From positions 218,609 through 282,608 of the forward strand of contig NW_005179179.1 of assembly GCF_000350225.1 (NCBI RefSeq): a DNA stretch of 64,000 bases. The letters run 5' to 3'. This document shows, piece by piece, positions 42,982 through 52,898 of this stretch; the stretch's first letter is position 1; the number at the start of each line of letters is the position of its first letter. The DNA is from Chondrus crispus (lineage: Eukaryota; Rhodophyta; Florideophyceae; Gigartinales; Gigartinaceae). The notes beneath the pieces are model-generated. The model saw only the letters and a list, made by a program, of their open reading frames with translations. It made no database searches and had not been told where the DNA came from. A program made the position numbers and the translations under genes.

Positions 42982-44785
42982 ATGGAAACGCTCGAGGAAG
43001 ATGACAACCTGCCCCGATGGCTCTTCATCCTCCTCACCGTTGCAATCACGCTTCCGTGGGCCATCGTCCCCGTCTACGATGCCATCGATTCCAAGTACCG
43101 TACAATCCAAGCCACTGCGTGCCGCCTCCTCACCAGCACTCTTCTTCTGGTTGTCTCTTACGCGGCCGCACTCTTCTTCATCATTCACGAGGGCGTAGTT
43201 GCAGGGGATGAAACAATTGCTATCCTCGTCCTGATCATCTTCAATTTATGGTATGTTCTTCGAAACATCAGAGGATGGCTCCAGCTCTTGGCACTGCGCC
43301 GGGTCAAGCCCGCCTTTGTTCTCATGCACAAGAACATCTTCTCCTCGTTCTCAGCGGAGCTGGCTGGACACTCGACCTCTCCCATTCGTACAGTTCTCGT
43401 CTCGGAGCGACTTATTGATAACGACTTTATGAGCGACACCCCCTTCCTTCAACCCTTTCCGAAGCTATATGGTAATCCCAGGGTCGACAACAACCTAAGC
43501 GGGTATTCCGAAGAAAGAAAATATCAAATTCAAACTGTCGAGATCTTCGCCGTTGCCATATGGAAGGCATGGTGGACGCAAGACATTTCCATCCTTCAAG
43601 CGGAAAACGACTTATCGGCGAACTCCCGCCTAACCCACGGAATTTCTTTCTACCCCAAAACCGAAAACCTGGATGCCTCCCTAGGTGGTAAGTTATACGC
43701 TATAGCCAAAAACACGAAGAAAGACGACAGTACGACAGCCTCACCAATTATTGTATTTAATTGTAATTTCTCTAATGTCCAAAGGTCCGCGGTATCCGGC
43801 AGGGTTTTGTGAACAAGCGGAAGAAGAAGGCCTCAGCGCGAGGCAAAAATGGATAGAATTACTGGCATCCTACAGCACTGCATCTAATCGTGTGGTAGGT
43901 CAGCAGGATACGCCCCAAGATCCTACCGCTGACATGATTAATTACGACTTTAGCCATGTCGTCGCGCTTGTTGTGGAGGAAAAATCAATCCGAAAACCAA
44001 ACAGGATATCTATCTTATGGCACAATACCGCGCGATTTGAGAAGGTATACGAGGATAACAGGAAAGCTCTAATCGAAGAAGAAGAGATTCCTAATGTTGT
44101 GCTTCCGACATGGAGTTCATGGGTGCAGATTGCTCAGGACATAAGCACAAATTTGTGTCGACCAGTCTACCTGAATGGGTCTCTGCTGACCAATTTTGCG
44201 GCTGAGTTGTCTGCAGCCAGCGTGATTCTTCTGCGTTATCCCGAAAAGTATAAAAGGCTTGTTGAACAAATTCACATGGATGGGCTAAACGCGAGATGGA
44301 CGTATGGATGGTCAGGTTTACTGTCATGCTTTTCTGCGCTGTGGACGATGGAAAGGATATATTTCGCAATGCTGAACGGGCTTTCGCTGCTTGCGATAAG
44401 TGGAAATGGCGAAGTTGCCAATATTGACAAAAACATTCGGGCAATGCTGTACGGGTACGCATCGTTCGCTGTGAGTGACCGTGCCATAGGAGAGAAGATC
44501 AAGGATTTACAACAGAAGGAAATGTCTCGACGTCACGTAGCGAACCTAGGGGTAACCTTTCGTGGGTATGGACTCGACACAGTCCGAAGAGCTTGCAAAC
44601 GGCTTGGAATTCCGCGAGATGTTCGTTTTATGGACGGACCGTTGGCCTTGTCCGTGGCGTGGGCTATGCAATACCTGGACGGGGAATGTGGGCTAGACAC
44701 GCTAACGCAAGGCAACACGCATGAAGAAATTGATCGTTTGTTGGGGTCGAGCACGGCATGGAGATATCCCGCTCGATATGATTGA
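42982..44785 (+). CDS. Membrane protein of unknown function, two exons
   Basis: Exon 1 is 42982-43687 and exon 2 is 43785-44785. The intron (43688-43784, 97 bp) has GTAAGT at the donor, CTAAT as a likely branch site at 43772 and AAAG at the acceptor. Splicing keeps the frame exactly (phase 1) and gives 568 residues; without it exon 1 ends at 43812. The N-terminus has three hydrophobic segments near residues 13-33, 49-69 and 78-94, followed by a long soluble region with another hydrophobic patch in its last third (WTYGWSGLLSCFSALWTM). I do not recognise the family. It is the only gene here for which an intron is clearly required. Upstream there are CT-rich tracts but no clear TATA box. Confidence 0.75.
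43688..43784 (+). other. Spliceosomal intron
   Basis: GT-AG intron with consensus GTAAGT donor, 97 bp, phase 1, AT-richer than its exons. Confidence 0.75.
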
Positions 44786-46040
44786 AAGGACTACGCCATG
44801 CGGGCATCGGCTGACCGAAAGGTTCGCCCATGGGATATCGGTTCTACAGCGGCCCCTGAAGCGAGCATTCACGACTGATTCTTTTGTATGAGGGAGAGCA
44901 ATGCTGTTTCAGCATAATATAAGTGCGCAGGACCCACGACAAGATGTTATCTCTGGTGTCTTCGATCGTACGGATATTCGCTGGAGAAGCCTAGTTCAGC
45001 GTCCATGAAATGCAACTCTTGGAGCAGTCTGGTTGAACTGCATCACCATATCCTGACCATTTAAATACTGTAGAATTTAACTGAAAATTGGTCTCGCTTC
45101 TCGTGGTTCCGGGGTGGCAGAAGAGCAACAGCCAAGGTAATTATCTGCTCGACCCCGTGCACAGTCATGGGATAGGAGTCCTCGGAAGCACAGGAGGACT
45201 CGATCATCTGGATATGCAGTATGTGAGCCATATATTGTCTATCGACGTCGGTGAACATGGAGACCACATACAGTATCGTCTTGCCAGTTCTTTGGAGCTT
45301 GAGGTAAAGTACTGCATGAATGGTACCTTTTTCTAAGGAGCCTGAAAAGGATGTTTATTTGCGAATTTGGCGTGGGCTGAGCCAGCGAAAACTCCCTTAC
45401 TACGTGGGCCATGAACCTGCATTCTGAAGTAAGGCCAAAGAAGAGTCAGAATGGATTCCTGGGAGCTTTGATGCCTTTCTAGAAGTCGATAATAGTAGAC
45501 TTGAATCTTCGAGTAGGGCCATTGTTTCTCTTAAAGTGGACAGCTTCTTCAGGACTGCTCTTTGTATTCTTTTCCGCATGAAATACGCAATCGTGCCAAC
45601 CACTTTCACAGAATTGACAGGCTTCGCATTCTTCCCTACACTACCTACATAACCCTGGTCACCCAGTAGAGCTCCGCCCTTCTCACGGCATAGACTGGAG
45701 ACTTTTAGATATCTTTGCCGTCGAGAGGTGCTTGTGAATTAATTTACACCGCCCTTTTGTCCACGAAGTTATTCACAAGAAGTTGCTGTACTCAATCGAT
45801 AAACAGAGCAACAATAGTGGGTTTACGAAAGCAGAAATCGGAAATGCTTTTTTCAGAATTCTGCAATACGTATGACAAGTGTAAAAATATACAAAATTCT
45901 ACAATGAAGCTGTGTGCAGTATATTAGTGAGCTTACGCAAACCGCATTCTGTAGAATTCTGCAAACAATTCTGCAAAAAACATTACACTGAAATTGCAGA
46001 TTCAGAATTCTGCAATCAAGTCGTGGCAGAAAATGCCGAA
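44786..46040. other. Spacer with AGAATTCTGCAA repeats
   Basis: No supported gene. AGAATTCTGCAA occurs at 45855, 45953 and 46004, and CAATTCTGCAA at 45966. These end where the 3' end of the LINE on the minus strand should lie. Confidence 0.5.
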
Positions 46041-46115
46041 ATGTGGCGCGTAGGTAATTTTATTCAAATGCAAGGGGGGGGCCGATACAGTGGCATGCGG
46101 GCGGACGTCAAGGAA

Positions 46116-46880
46116 TCACACTTGCGGAGGATAGGATGGAGCCGACCCATGACACGGCATGCGGGCAATTGTCGCCGCGGCGACACTGGACCAAATTGCA
46201 AAGCTGAGACGCTGGGCGAGGCGGGTTTTGGCGATGCCAAAGCTGCAGCCTGAGCGGAGGGCAATTTGGTACGCAACGTGTTCAAGGACAGCAGTAGTAC
46301 GGGTGCTCCAAGCGCCCAGGGTATCGAAGGCAAGGGGGACGAAATGCCAGTCTAGGGGAGGAAGTGGGTCGTCAGCCTGAAGGTGTAAGGCAGCGCGTAG
46401 AATGCGGTCATGGGTGCGGAGTTTTCTTGTATGGGCTCCTTCAGCGGCGCCGGCAATAGACCGAGCAGCTGAGTTCATGTTCACAGCGGTGTAGGGATTA
46501 CAAATCGTGACATCGTATGCTGTAGGGCGGTCTGGGAGGGCGCCAGCCGCTGGAGGGGACGGTTGGACAAGAAGGTCAGCAGGGCGGTGCGCCGTGCCTG
46601 GTATGAGAAATGGAACTTCGCGGTCGCACGCGAGGCCGGCTGCCCGAAACGCTTGGCGGGCCAGAGTATTGCGGACAATGTTATGGCGGTGGGTGGCACC
46701 ATACCCGTGTTTGCAGTTGGCGGCGTGGTCGCCACGTTTGTCCATCGCGCGGCCACAGTGAGAGCATTGTAGGGGGCCCGTGAATCGTCGTACACAGGCG
46801 TGTCGAGGTGTCGCCGAAGCATAACGGACCACACGGCACTTGAAACTCGCGAGGTCAGAGATGGGTGAGCGCAGAGGGAG
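46116..46880 (-). pseudogene. LINE C-terminal zinc knuckle and RLE endonuclease
   Basis: The frame contains CSHCGRAMDKRGDHAANC (Cx2C...HxxxC) followed by ATHRHNIVRN, then HRPADLLV and AYDVTICNP. These are the knuckle and the R-P-D...D catalytic layout of restriction-like endonucleases in R2-type LINEs. It is in a different frame from the reverse transcriptase. The upstream reading SDLASFKCRVVRYASAT extends it to about 46880, which suggests that a single small indel near 46860-46880 separated it from the polymerase. The endonuclease would nick the target to prime reverse transcription. It is intact within its own frame to the stop at 46116. Confidence 0.75.
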
Positions 46881-49177
46881 GAGGCCGCACCAGGAGTAAT
46901 TAGAGAGTTGTAGCGGGCGCGACGGCGTACAGAGGCTGCCGTATGATCGGTTGGGTTAGGCTGTCGATCCCACTCTCTCGTTTCCCAATACATGCGCGAA
47001 AAGGCTCCATGGAGCGCCTGATATAATGTAAAATGTACTCGTTCAGGTCGTTCCAATAAAGCTTGCGGTTCGAAGGGGCCCAGATTAGAATGCGTAGCGA
47101 GGATCCCTCGGGTTTCGACCTCGGGGTTCAAGGAGCGCAGTACATGCACTAGATGCTTCCGTGCCATTCCGCGGTAGAATGGCACTGTAGGGTTCGAAGG
47201 TCTGCGAATGCGTGCTTTTGCGGATTCAATTAAACTTGCAGCGTGAGATGCGTGCACAAACGGGGCCAGTGGCGTGAAACCATGACCACCCAAACGGAAG
47301 GGGAGGCCAATCTGGGAAGATATGGACGGAGAAAGCGTGACATGATTGAACCGTGAGTAGGCGGATTTTTGACTTTGATCAAACCGAATTGCGCTTGGGA
47401 GCGAAATGCAAGGTGGTGTTAGGCGGAACACATGCTCGACGCGGCACACGGATCCTGATACTCGATGCAAATGGAAACGTATACGGGCATCGGGAATGCT
47501 GTCGAGCAATGTGAGGGAGTTTGACACTGCCTCAATTTTTTCCTCCAAGAACGACCTCATGAATTCATCTGTGCCTAACGGGGCGCCCAAAAGAGCAATT
47601 CCGCCTTCTTGTGAGACGTGTAATGGGAACGACGTGGTGAGGGATTCGAGAAGTGACGGCTCAGTTGTGGGCCAGAAAGCGCGACATTTAGAAATGTTCA
47701 TGCGGAATCCCATGCTGGGGCCAAATGTGTGAAGAATGCGGAGTGCTTTTGTAACCTCCGGGATAGTGCCAATTAGTGTACCGTCATCGGCGTACCAGCG
47801 GTTGAGCAGGAGGCTGCATTCGCGGGTGATGCGGCGGACAAGTGGTTGGAGCGCTAGAGAGAAAAGGAGCATTCCAGCAGGGTCGCCCTGTTGGGTTCCT
47901 TCACAACTTTTAAGAATGACCCGTGGGGAAGACGGTAGCACGAGGTCGGGAACAGTGCGGCCATAGATGAGGTTGAGGAAGTGGGCAAGGCTAGGCGTTT
48001 CCAGAGTGAGACGGTTGAGCATAGACTGACGGCTAAAGCTGTTGAACGCGTTTTGTGCGTCAACAGAGACGAGCACGTAGTTGGGGTTGCGACCGTGTCG
48101 CGCCAGGAGCATACGACAATCATGGACAATGGCGTCCATTCCCGATGGGACGCCATTGGCGTGCTGTTCCGGGGCCAGGCGATCGCGGGTATCATCAATT
48201 GCGGCGGGGAGAAGGACCTTTGTTACGAGGCGGCGAAGTGCCTGCCCCACGGCAATGGGGCGGAGCTTCCCGGGGCGCGGCTGGAGGGGGATCAGGGTTG
48301 ACGCAGCCAGGAGGGGGGCTGTGCTATCCGGGATATCGCCTCGGGCGAGTCGCCGCACCACGCGGGTGAGGGCCGAAAGACCGGTAACTCCGGCCTCGGG
48401 AGTGACGGTCGTGCGAGCGAGCAGCTGCAGAAGGCGGGGCGAGAGGCGATCTGGCCCGGCTGCGGACGTGGGATTGAGAGATCGAGCAGCACGTAGTACT
48501 TGGCCTTCGGTGATGTCTGGAGTCGGAGGGAGGTCGGTTTGGGAGAGTGCTTGTGTGGGCACAGCGGGTGTAGGATGAAGGGCGGTTAGGGAAGTGCGCG
48601 TGGTCTCTTCTTGGAGGTCGGGGAGTGGTTTGTCTGTCAATGCGCGCATTGCTCGTCCATATTGGGCGTCGGCGGCCATGCCCATGGCGCGGCTGATGCG
48701 GCGACGGGCGGGGTCAGAGCGCTGGCGCTGTCTGCTGTGTCTTACGTCCCAGTCCAGCTCAGCTTGTCGAGCGGCGAGGGCCTCGTGCCACAACTGGGGC
48801 CAGTAGAGGCCGGAAGTCGCTCGTCGAATGCGATCTCGAAGGGCGAGGTGCTGCCCTTTCCTTGTTCGCCAGCCCTGCTCGCCACGAAACGAGCGGCAGA
48901 GGACGGCCGTGGGAAGTATGTGCAGGCGAAGGAAGGCGCGGTGTGTCTCTTGAGGGTCGGTGGTGGCGGCGGCAGCCCGGACGAGCTTGATGAGAAGGAA
49001 TGTCAGGCTGTGGAGGCAGGGGGCGGGGATTGCGGAGTAGATGTGGGACGAGCGTAGAGGGCAGAGGAGGAGTTCCTGGACAGTAGGAAGGGGCAAGGTG
49101 GGGCGAGGAGGCGCAGGCTGAGGCGGCGTAGCGGAGGGTGAGGGGCTCACCAGCAGGGAATTGGTTGATGGGCTCAC
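46481..49177 (-). CDS. LINE reverse transcriptase ORF
   Basis: An 898-codon frame with a non-LTR reverse transcriptase: LNPTSAAGPDRLSPRLL, GKLRPIAVGQALRRLV, motif A SVDAQNAF (371-378), GTQQGDPAGMLLF (427-439), the catalytic YADDG (462-466) and MNISKCRAFW. It starts at GTG overlapping the TGA of ORF1 by two bases, so translation must use reinitiation, frameshifting or a non-ATG start. After about residue 770 the frame likely leaves the true reading, because the knuckle and endonuclease lie in another frame. Polymerase motifs appear intact, so only the C-terminus is damaged. Confidence 0.85.
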   Translation of the reverse strand: MSPSTNSLLVSPSPSATPPQPAPPRPTLPLPTVQELLLCPLRSSHIYSAIPAPCLHSLTFLLIKLVRAAAATTDPQETHRAFLRLHILPTAVLCRSFRGEQGWRTRKGQHLALRDRIRRATSGLYWPQLWHEALAARQAELDWDVRHSRQRQRSDPARRRISRAMGMAADAQYGRAMRALTDKPLPDLQEETTRTSLTALHPTPAVPTQALSQTDLPPTPDITEGQVLRAARSLNPTSAAGPDRLSPRLLQLLARTTVTPEAGVTGLSALTRVVRRLARGDIPDSTAPLLAASTLIPLQPRPGKLRPIAVGQALRRLVTKVLLPAAIDDTRDRLAPEQHANGVPSGMDAIVHDCRMLLARHGRNPNYVLVSVDAQNAFNSFSRQSMLNRLTLETPSLAHFLNLIYGRTVPDLVLPSSPRVILKSCEGTQQGDPAGMLLFSLALQPLVRRITRECSLLLNRWYADDGTLIGTIPEVTKALRILHTFGPSMGFRMNISKCRAFWPTTEPSLLESLTTSFPLHVSQEGGIALLGAPLGTDEFMRSFLEEKIEAVSNSLTLLDSIPDARIRFHLHRVSGSVCRVEHVFRLTPPCISLPSAIRFDQSQKSAYSRFNHVTLSPSISSQIGLPFRLGGHGFTPLAPFVHASHAASLIESAKARIRRPSNPTVPFYRGMARKHLVHVLRSLNPEVETRGILATHSNLGPFEPQALLERPERVHFTLYQALHGAFSRMYWETREWDRQPNPTDHTAASVRRRARYNSLITPGAASSLCAHPSLTSRVSSAVWSVMLRRHLDTPVYDDSRAPYNALTVAARWTNVATTPPTANTGMVPPTAITLSAILWPAKRFGQPASRATAKFHFSYQARRTALLTFLSNRPLQRLAPSQTALQHTMSRFVIPTPL

Positions 49178-51055
49178 TGTGGCGGGATTTGGATGCCGTC
49201 GACGTCGGCATGCGCTGGGTCAGAATTACCGCGAGGGCGGTGAGGTGGGGGATGCTCGGCGGAGAAGGAGAGCGGCCGCTTGCGGAGGAGAGTGGGTTGC
49301 GATAAAGTGGTAGAGAAGGCGATGGGTGTCTGGGAGGCTGTGGGGCGGCTTGGGGTAGCAGCGGGCTTGTGCGGAGGACTGGTCATAGTGGCAGGTGAGG
49401 AGGGTCTCTGGGCGGAGGGGGCCGGAACAGGGGCCGGAGCAGGAAGAGTGGGAGCCACGGTGAGGACTGTGGGAGCAGACTTCACAAACGGCGGAAACGG
49501 GGGCCGGCCGGCATGAGGACTGGCAGATGCCGTGGGTGGAGTGCAAGGCGACGTGAGCGCCGGGGCCCGAGTAGAGGCGACCGTAGTGGCTGCCACGGTG
49601 GCTTGGGGGGAGTCAATAGAAGCAGCGGGAGCGGGGGCAGTCGGTGGTGAAATAGGGGCGGGGACCGGCAGCGGTGAGGTAGGGCTGGGGACTGGCAGCT
49701 GAGAGGCAGGGGCGCCCACCGGGCGGGAGGGAAGAGCGCGAGCCACATGAGTAGAATGGTCGGGTGGAGCGAGGCGGGTCGGCGGAGTAGGGAGGATGGC
49801 GCTTGCATGCGCCTGTAGGGTGACAGCCAGAGCTTGGCGGACTGGGAGGGGAACGGAGGTGGTAGTGCAGCGGTTGAGGAGGCGAAGTGCCTCGCCACGT
49901 AGGTGGCATGAAACACCGGCTGCGGCGGAAGAGTCAAGAGCGGAAGCGGTGAGAGGTAGGGGAGCATTGTTGACGGAGAGGTCTTCGTAGACTAGGCAGA
50001 GGTGGGCGAGGATGCGGGCGAGAAGTGTAGTGCGAGAAGCTGGGAAGTAGACGTATGTCCACCGGCCAACGCCGGGGATAATGACGTGGGGAGGGAGAAC
50101 GGCGTCAGCGAGGTGAGCACCATGGCGTAAGGCAGACTGCGCAGCATTAAAGGAGGTGAAGGCTGCGAGGCTGGCATCCGGAGCGATGGCGTAGGCGGTG
50201 ACGGCGGGAGGGGGTGCAACAGGCTCTCCGGTGCGAGGGTCGAGACGAAGCGGTGCGCCCACGGTGCGGACGAGGGAGTGGGCCGCCGCGAGCGTCGCAC
50301 TCGAGACTGAAGTAGGTGCGGCAACTGCCGCACGGGCGGCCCCGAGAGTCAGGATAGAAGAATCGGGGCGGTTTGGGACACGTGGCAGTTGGAGGGGGCG
50401 AGACACGACAAAGGGAGAAGTGGAAGGTGAGGTGGAGGTGGAAGTTGAATTGACGTTGTGAGCGGAGGTGATAGGCAGAGCGGCGTTCGGCGCATATGTG
50501 GGGACAGCTGTCGAACGGGGAGATTTACGCGGTCGTGCGGCGGCAACAGTCACCCATGGCTGAGTGAGGGGCGGGAGCTGGGCAGGGGAGGTCTGGGCGA
50601 GGAGGTGCGGGCAGGGTGGGATGCAAAGACAAGGCGTTGGTCGCGGGCGAGGGCTGGAGGTGCGGCAGGGAGGGATGAGCGGGCGAAGCAGGGGGCAGAG
50701 GAAGGGCGAAGGTGGCAGGCGTAGGTGAGGCAGTGGTCGCGGGGGAGGGCTGGGGTTGCGGAGGGGATGCATGCGAAGGGGAAGCAGGGGGAGGAGGCGA
50801 GGCCAAGGTGGCACGCGAAGGGGAGGCATGGGCGGGTGAAGCAGATGGAGGAGGCGGGGCGGAGGCGGTAGGAGAAGAGGAAGCCGCGGTGGCGGGGGAG
50901 GGCGAGGGCGGTGGGGCGCGGGACGTTTCGAGAGACGCGGTGGAGGAGCTTCCGCCGTACGCGTCCGCGCGGGGCCCGTGCGCGTTGGCGTGAAGCGGGT
51001 GCGGCGGCGGAGGGAAGGCGACGAAAGACGACGATGTCTTCTTCTTCTTCATCAT
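49174..51055 (-). pseudogene. LINE ORF1, Pro/Ser/Ala-rich, one frameshift
   Basis: The ATG at 51055 opens a product starting MMKKKKTSSSFVAFPPPPHP, with long Pro/Ser/Ala repeats. The frame closes near 50525, while the frame that stays open to 49174 takes over around 50540-50580 (the reading LTQPWVTVAAARPRKSPRS is in the second frame). It therefore carries one indel. A more ordered central part (FTSFNAAQSALRHGAHLAD to LLARILAHLCLVYEDLS) is flanked by disordered Pro-rich stretches. No zinc knuckle or coiled coil is obvious. ORF1 products normally bind the element RNA; that role is inferred from position. Confidence 0.65.
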
Positions 51056-51078
51056 TGTGTGTGTGTGTGTGTGTGTGT
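51056..51078. repeat. (GT)n microsatellite at LINE 5' end
   Basis: An uninterrupted TG/GT run of about 12 units lies immediately before the ORF1 start codon (on the minus strand, (CA)n just upstream). Confidence 0.85.
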
Positions 51079-51111
51079 CGAAATGTGAGTTTTTAGTGAA
51101 GAGAAGTTTGT

Positions 51112-51196
51112 GGTGATTCCTTTATATGACTCCCAGTCATTCCTCTTTCATGTCGTTGGCCAACGGCACCTCCCCTTTTGCTCAGCCGTCATCACA
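51112..51196 (+). repeat. Dispersed 75-90-bp repeat, copy 2
   Basis: Same unit as at 13436-13509. Here the ends TTGTGGTGA and TCATCACA are inverted relatives, so the unit may be a very short MITE. Confidence 0.7.
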
Positions 51197-51589
51197 GGTT
51201 ATGGGCCTCATTCTACTGCTGCGCACGCGAGTTCGAATCCCCACCGTACACCTCCTTCCCACACTACCCAATCACAAGCTAACAGGTCAACCACCCGACG
51301 TTGTTAGAAGCAACCCCTCACAAGCCGACACGTCCCACACCAGACGTATTCAGATGATGCAAAAAACCTCATTTCTCAGGTTCCAAGGTCCACCCGCACT
51401 GTAAGACGTCACCAACACGCATCAAAAACCTTCAGGTTCATGGTACACCTGCGCTCATACTTTCAAGTCAAGAACCCGGCATTCCTTCTCATTTAGTCAC
51501 TCACATACGAGTTCAGGGGGACTGTGGTGATTCCTTTAACTCTTTCATTGAACTCGTCTGCTCATTCCCACTTTGCGATGCTTCCTTCT

Positions 51590-51676
51590 CTGCTGATTCC
51601 TTTACATGACTCCCAGTCATTCCTCTCTCATGTCGTTGGCCAACGGCACCTCCCCTTTTGCTCAGCCGTCATCACA
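51590..51676 (+). repeat. Dispersed 75-90-bp repeat, copy 3
   Basis: Nearly identical to copy 2 from the ATTCCTTTA start to GTCATCACA. A partial GTGGTGATTCCTTTA start also lies at 51532, about 60 bp upstream. Confidence 0.7.
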
Positions 51677-51747
51677 AAGTTCAGCATGGTCGTGAGAAAT
51701 GATAGGGACAGGTGTCGTACAATTGGCGGGATTTTTTTGGGAAACAT

Positions 51748-51756
51748 ACATGATAC
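51748..51756 (+). repeat. MULE target-site duplication, left
   Basis: ACATGATAC directly precedes the left end; the identical 9 bases follow the right end at 55554-55562. Confidence 0.92.
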
Positions 51757-51995
51757 AATACCCACATTTCGACCAAAGTTTCGCATGAAATTGATTGCGC
51801 ACAACGGCGCGCAATTGCGGCCTGGATCAGGACCTCGGTGAGACACAACGGTCCGGCAAACACACACAAGCGCCCCGATCCACGTCATTGGTACGGTAAT
51901 TCCGCCGGCTGTGATCGGGGTGATCGTCGCACTGCTTTTCCAATAGATATAATGCCGCTAATTTCATGCGAACCTTTGGTCGAAATGTGGGTATT
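51757..51995. mobile_element. MITE-like unit forming the MULE left end
   Basis: The 35 bp at 51757-51791 recur inverted at 51961-51995 with one mismatch, so the left end of the MULE is itself a 239-bp unit bounded by the terminal repeat at both sides. TAC flanks it on both sides. Confidence 0.7.
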
Positions 51996-52433
51996 TACTT
52001 TATACATACGCCGCCCCACTCCTCCCACTTCTTCCACTACTCCTCCCCATACCCCTCCTTTACTTGCTACTTCTCCCCACATTGTTACCCTATCATACCT
52101 CTTTCCTCCCCCTCAATTGATACTCTGTAACTTTCCTAGTTCTTTACGGATTGTGCATAGTGTTTGCGTTTGACCAAGTACGGGGTTGCCTGCGCATGCT
52201 TTTGTCATGTTCAATATCTCTTTTGTACTTCTTTAAATTCCCCAGCACAGTGCCGTTGATATACATGATTTGCTTACTGCCGGTTGTAGTTTCAGACAGA
52301 CTTGAGATATGTTCTGTCATCCACACACAGACCTCTTTTGCCTCGCGTGCGGCTTCAGCAGTGTTCTTCATCAAACTTTCTCTCCAGTCTGCAAAGAATT
52401 CATTGCTGAGAATGTTCGCTATGCTATTGTCGT

Positions 52434-52898
52434 TTATGCACAGCTGGGGAGGAGCTGCATGATTCTGATGACGTTGCAGCGCCCCCTCAAGCTTTGGAAT
52501 GAACTTGTTTGGCTCTCTGTGGTGGTACCAAACGGAAGATGCCGCCTTCGGATTATGTCATGATAAACAGGCACATCTGCCCCAGCAACTAGATGCTTGC
52601 ACAGTAGAAAGGGGCTTCGAAGATAAGCCGGGCATGAGCATGTCCACGTGTCCTTGTCCACAATATAAATCCCTCGAATTGTCGTTGTGGCACATCTATT
52701 CCATTCCTCGACAAATTCTCGCCACCAACTGGGCTTCTTCCTTCCATTCATCAGAAGATGGTAGTCCGATGTATACTTGCTCAATACCTTACTGTCAAGA
52801 ACATAAAGCAAAAGATCTACTCTGGGGCGGTTGTATGGCAATAAATAAAGGCGCTTCAGAAGTGACCAGTGCGACTCGCACATCATAGTTGTCTTCAA
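52434..52898 (-). pseudogene. MULE transposase C-terminus with SWIM finger
   Basis: This frame continues the transposase one base out of register: TTMMCESHWSLLKRLYLLPY, then a SWIM zinc finger CSCPAYLRSPFLLCKHLV (CxC...CxH). It overlaps the end of the main frame by four bases and opens at TTG, so it was almost surely once part of the same protein. The catalytic Glu of MULE enzymes is expected in or next to CESHW. A one-base indel near 52895 separates it. A programmed shift is possible but the site lacks a standard slippery heptamer. Confidence 0.75.

Larger units (their letters stand above)
46040..51070 (-). mobile_element. LINE with restriction-like endonuclease
   Basis: A non-LTR retrotransposon of about 5 kb on the minus strand: a Pro/Ser/Ala-rich ORF1 (51055 to 49174), a reverse transcriptase ORF (49177 to 46481) and a finger plus PD-(D/E)XK-type endonuclease in another frame (46832 to 46116). 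The 3' flank contains AATAAA (reverse of TTTATT at about 46060) but no long A-tail. No target duplication was found. A (GT)12-13 microsatellite sits directly at the 5' end. No APE-type endonuclease is present, which places it with the early-branching RLE clades (R2/CRE-like in architecture). Confidence 0.85.

Noticed and set aside
51203..51250. tRNA-like T-arm (GAGTTCGAATCCCC) on the plus strand
   Set aside because: No matching acceptor stem or D-arm could be drawn; too degenerate to annotate.
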